From NCBI RefSeq assembly GCF_000719345.1, contig NZ_JOFX01000097.1:1-6900 (forward strand): a stretch of DNA of 6,900 nucleotides, written 5' to 3'. The position numbers and the translations under genes were made by a program. Position 1 is the stretch's first letter. Each line of letters starts with the position of its first letter. A model generated the notes under the pieces. That model searched no databases, was not told the DNA's origin, and was given only the letters and a program-made list of their open reading frames with translations. Below are positions 5,428-6,900 of the stretch, one piece after another. This DNA is from Streptomyces sp. NRRL F-2664 (lineage in GTDB: Bacteria > Actinomycetota > Actinomycetes > Streptomycetales > Streptomycetaceae).

Positions 5428-6480
5428 TCAGACGGCCAGGATGGCCTTCTCCTCGGCGAAGTGGCACGCCGACTGGTGCGCCGCCGGGCTGTCGACGCCC
5501 TTGAAGCGCTCCGGGATCGCCAGCAGCGGCTCCTCGGTGGAGCACTTGTCCTGGGCCTTCCAGCAGCGGGTGCGGAAGCGGCAGCCCGACGGCGGGTTGG
5601 CCGGGGACGGGACGTCGCCGGTGAGGATGATGCGCTCGCGGGACTCGCGGACCTCGGGGTCCGGGACCGGGACCGCCGACAGCAGCGCCTGGGTGTAGGG
5701 GTGCGTCGGGTGGTCGTAGATCTCGGCGTCGGTGCCGATCTCGGCCATCTTGCCGAGGTACATGACGCCGACGCGGTCGGAGATGTGCCGGACGATGGAC
5801 AGGTCGTGCGCGATGAAGATGTAGGACAGGTTGAACTCGTCCTGCAGCTTCTCCATCAGGTTGATGACCTGCGCCTGCACCGACACGTCGAGCGCGGAGA
5901 CCGGCTCGTCGCAGATGATGATCTCCGGGTTGAGCGCGAGGCCGCGGGCGATGCCGATGCGCTGGCGCTGGCCGCCGGAGAACTGGTGCGGGTAGCGGTT
6001 GATGTACTCCGGGTTCAGGCCCACGACGTCCAGGAGCTCCTGGACCTTGCGGCGCCGGTCGCCCTTCGGGGCCACCTCGGGGTGGATCTCGAAGGTCTCC
6101 CCGATGATGTCGCCGACCGTCATGCGCGGGTTCAGCGAGGTGTACGGGTCCTGGAAGACCATCTGGATGTTGCGGCGGACGGCCTTCAGCGCGCGGCCGG
6201 ACAGCTTGGTGATGTCCTGGCCCTTGTAGAAGACCTCGCCGGCGGTGGCCCGCTCCAGGTTCATCAGGAGCTTGGCGACCGTGGACTTGCCACAGCCGGA
6301 CTCGCCCACGATGCCGAGGGTCTCGCCCTGGTACAGGTCGAAGGACACGCCGTCGACGGCCTTGACCGCACCGACCTGCTTCTTGAACAGGATGCCCTGG
6401 GTCAGCGGGAAGTGCTTGACCAGGTTGCGGACCTGGAGGATCGGCTCGCGCTCGGTGGTCGTCGTGCTGAGCTCAGCCAT
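5428..6480 (-). CDS. Peptide ABC transporter ATP-binding protein, OppF/DppF type
   Basis: This is the second ATPase subunit of an oligopeptide/dipeptide importer, 350 residues long and complete. After EPILQVRNLVKHFPL come Walker A GESGCGKS (59-66), the Q-loop FQD (109-111), signature FSGGQRQR (167-174), Walker B IIICDEP (187-193), D-loop SALD (195-198) and switch histidine H225 in IAHDLS. The C-terminal oligopeptide-transporter domain holds HPTHPYTQALLSAVP (257-271) and cysteines C300, C306, C313 and C339 (C-x5-C-x6-C-x25-C), a pattern linked to an iron-sulfur cluster in some Dpp/Opp ATPases. HFPL and the FKK segment before Walker A are typical of F-type subunits. The ATG at 6480 overlaps the D-type gene's stop by 8 nt and has AAGGA about 8 nt upstream; the open frame further upstream only shadows the D-type gene. 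It is the last gene of its operon and is followed by a strong hairpin terminator. Confidence 0.96.
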   Translation of the reverse strand: MAELSTTTTEREPILQVRNLVKHFPLTQGILFKKQVGAVKAVDGVSFDLYQGETLGIVGESGCGKSTVAKLLMNLERATAGEVFYKGQDITKLSGRALKAVRRNIQMVFQDPYTSLNPRMTVGDIIGETFEIHPEVAPKGDRRRKVQELLDVVGLNPEYINRYPHQFSGGQRQRIGIARGLALNPEIIICDEPVSALDVSVQAQVINLMEKLQDEFNLSYIFIAHDLSIVRHISDRVGVMYLGKMAEIGTDAEIYDHPTHPYTQALLSAVPVPDPEVRESRERIILTGDVPSPANPPSGCRFRTRCWKAQDKCSTEEPLLAIPERFKGVDSPAAHQSACHFAEEKAILAV

Positions 6481-6900
6481 GGATCTGGTCCTTCCAGAAG
6501 TGGCACGCGCTGCCGCGGCCGGGCAGTTCGGTGCCGTCCAGCTCGGTGACCGGGTGCAGGACCGGGATCTCCGTACGGCAGATGTCCTGCGCCTTGGGGC
6601 ACCGGGGGCTGAAGGCACAACCCGTCGGGATGCGGAGCAGGTTGGGCGGCAGGCCCTTGATCGCGTAGAGCTCCTGGCCCTTCTGGTCCAGGCGCGGGAT
6701 CGAGTCCAGCAGACCGCGGGTGTACGGGTGCGAGGGACGCTTGTAGATCTCGTGGACCGGAGCGGTCTCGACGATCCGGCCCGCGTACATGACCGCGATC
6801 TTGTCCGCGACGTCGGCGACCACGCCGAGGTCGTGGGTGATCAGGATCAGGCCCATGTTCATCTCGCGCTGGAGCTCCGCGAGGAGGTCCATGACCTGGG
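6473..6900 (-). CDS. Peptide ABC transporter ATP-binding protein, OppD/DppD type (5' partial)
   Basis: Only the C-terminal part is inside the window: 142 codons plus two bases of the next, reading QVMDLLAELQREMNMG and on. Walker A, the signature and Walker B lie beyond the right edge. Visible are the switch histidine in ILITHDLGVV, the AVMYAGRIVE strand, and the oligopeptide-transporter C-terminal domain with HPYTRGLLDSIP. A cysteine set C-x5-C-x6-C-x24-C (GCAFSPRC, DIC, SACHF) matches that of the F-type partner. The stop TGA (6475-6473) overlaps the ATG of the OppF-type gene in ATGGCTGA, so the two ATPases are almost certainly cotranslated and act as a pair. An ATG at 6892 is internal to the family alignment, not a start. 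The binding protein and permeases of this system are expected beyond the right edge. Confidence 0.95.
   Translation of the reverse strand, partial: QVMDLLAELQREMNMGLILITHDLGVVADVADKIAVMYAGRIVETAPVHEIYKRPSHPYTRGLLDSIPRLDQKGQELYAIKGLPPNLLRIPTGCAFSPRCPKAQDICRTEIPVLHPVTELDGTELPGRGSACHFWKDQIHG

Noticed and set aside
5249..5545. A 98-codon minus-strand frame from an ATG inside the OppF-type gene
   Set aside because: Its first two thirds overlap the OppF-type gene out of frame and the terminator stem. Only the last 24 codons have a plausible start of their own, which is listed separately.
4177..6549. Long plus-strand frames over the GNAT and OppF-type genes
   Set aside because: They mirror the minus-strand genes codon for codon, run through the terminator hairpin and resemble no family; they are antisense shadows.

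Overview
The window is high-GC DNA with strong G/C third-position bias, GTG/ATG starts, AGGAGG-type ribosome sites and terminators without a T-tract. These traits, together with actinobacterial-looking proteins (a lipoprotein with a Gly/Ser-rich linker, a tandem-GNAT protein of mycothiol-synthase-like layout), point to Streptomyces or a close relative. Every gene I can support lies on the minus strand, so transcription runs from the right end of the window to the left. The long plus-strand reading frames are shadows of these genes.

From right to left, the window opens inside an oligopeptide/dipeptide ABC transporter operon. The C-terminal part of an OppD/DppD-type ATPase (6473-6900, start outside the window) overlaps by 8 nt a complete OppF/DppF-type ATPase (5428-6480). 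That operon ends at a perfect 19-bp GC hairpin (5366-5407). A short gap follows, holding a possible 24-codon upstream ORF and a small hairpin, and then a complete tandem-GNAT acetyltransferase gene (4318-5244). A 107-nt gap (4211-4317) holds a weak candidate promoter, two inverted repeats and a strong ribosome site.

A second peptide transporter operon then starts: a lipoprotein substrate-binding protein (2579-4210), an OppB/DppB-type permease (1576-2499), an OppC/DppC-type permease (564-1583) and the N-terminal two-thirds of an OppD/DppD-type ATPase (1-552, continuing off the left edge). The permease genes overlap by 8 nt and the ATPase follows after 11 nt. The only sizeable gap in the second operon, between binding protein and first permease, holds a 10-bp GC hairpin, which fits the usual need for more binding protein than membrane components.

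Together the genes describe two tandem, separately encoded peptide importers of the Opp/Dpp family: lipoprotein capture outside the membrane, a permease heterodimer, and an ATPase pair with C-terminal cysteine clusters where visible. A GNAT gene lies between them. No mobile element, CRISPR array, tRNA or rRNA was seen. The region looks mostly conventional. The points worth a second look are the tandem transporter layout, the leader ORF before the GNAT gene, and the hairpins beside ribosome sites.
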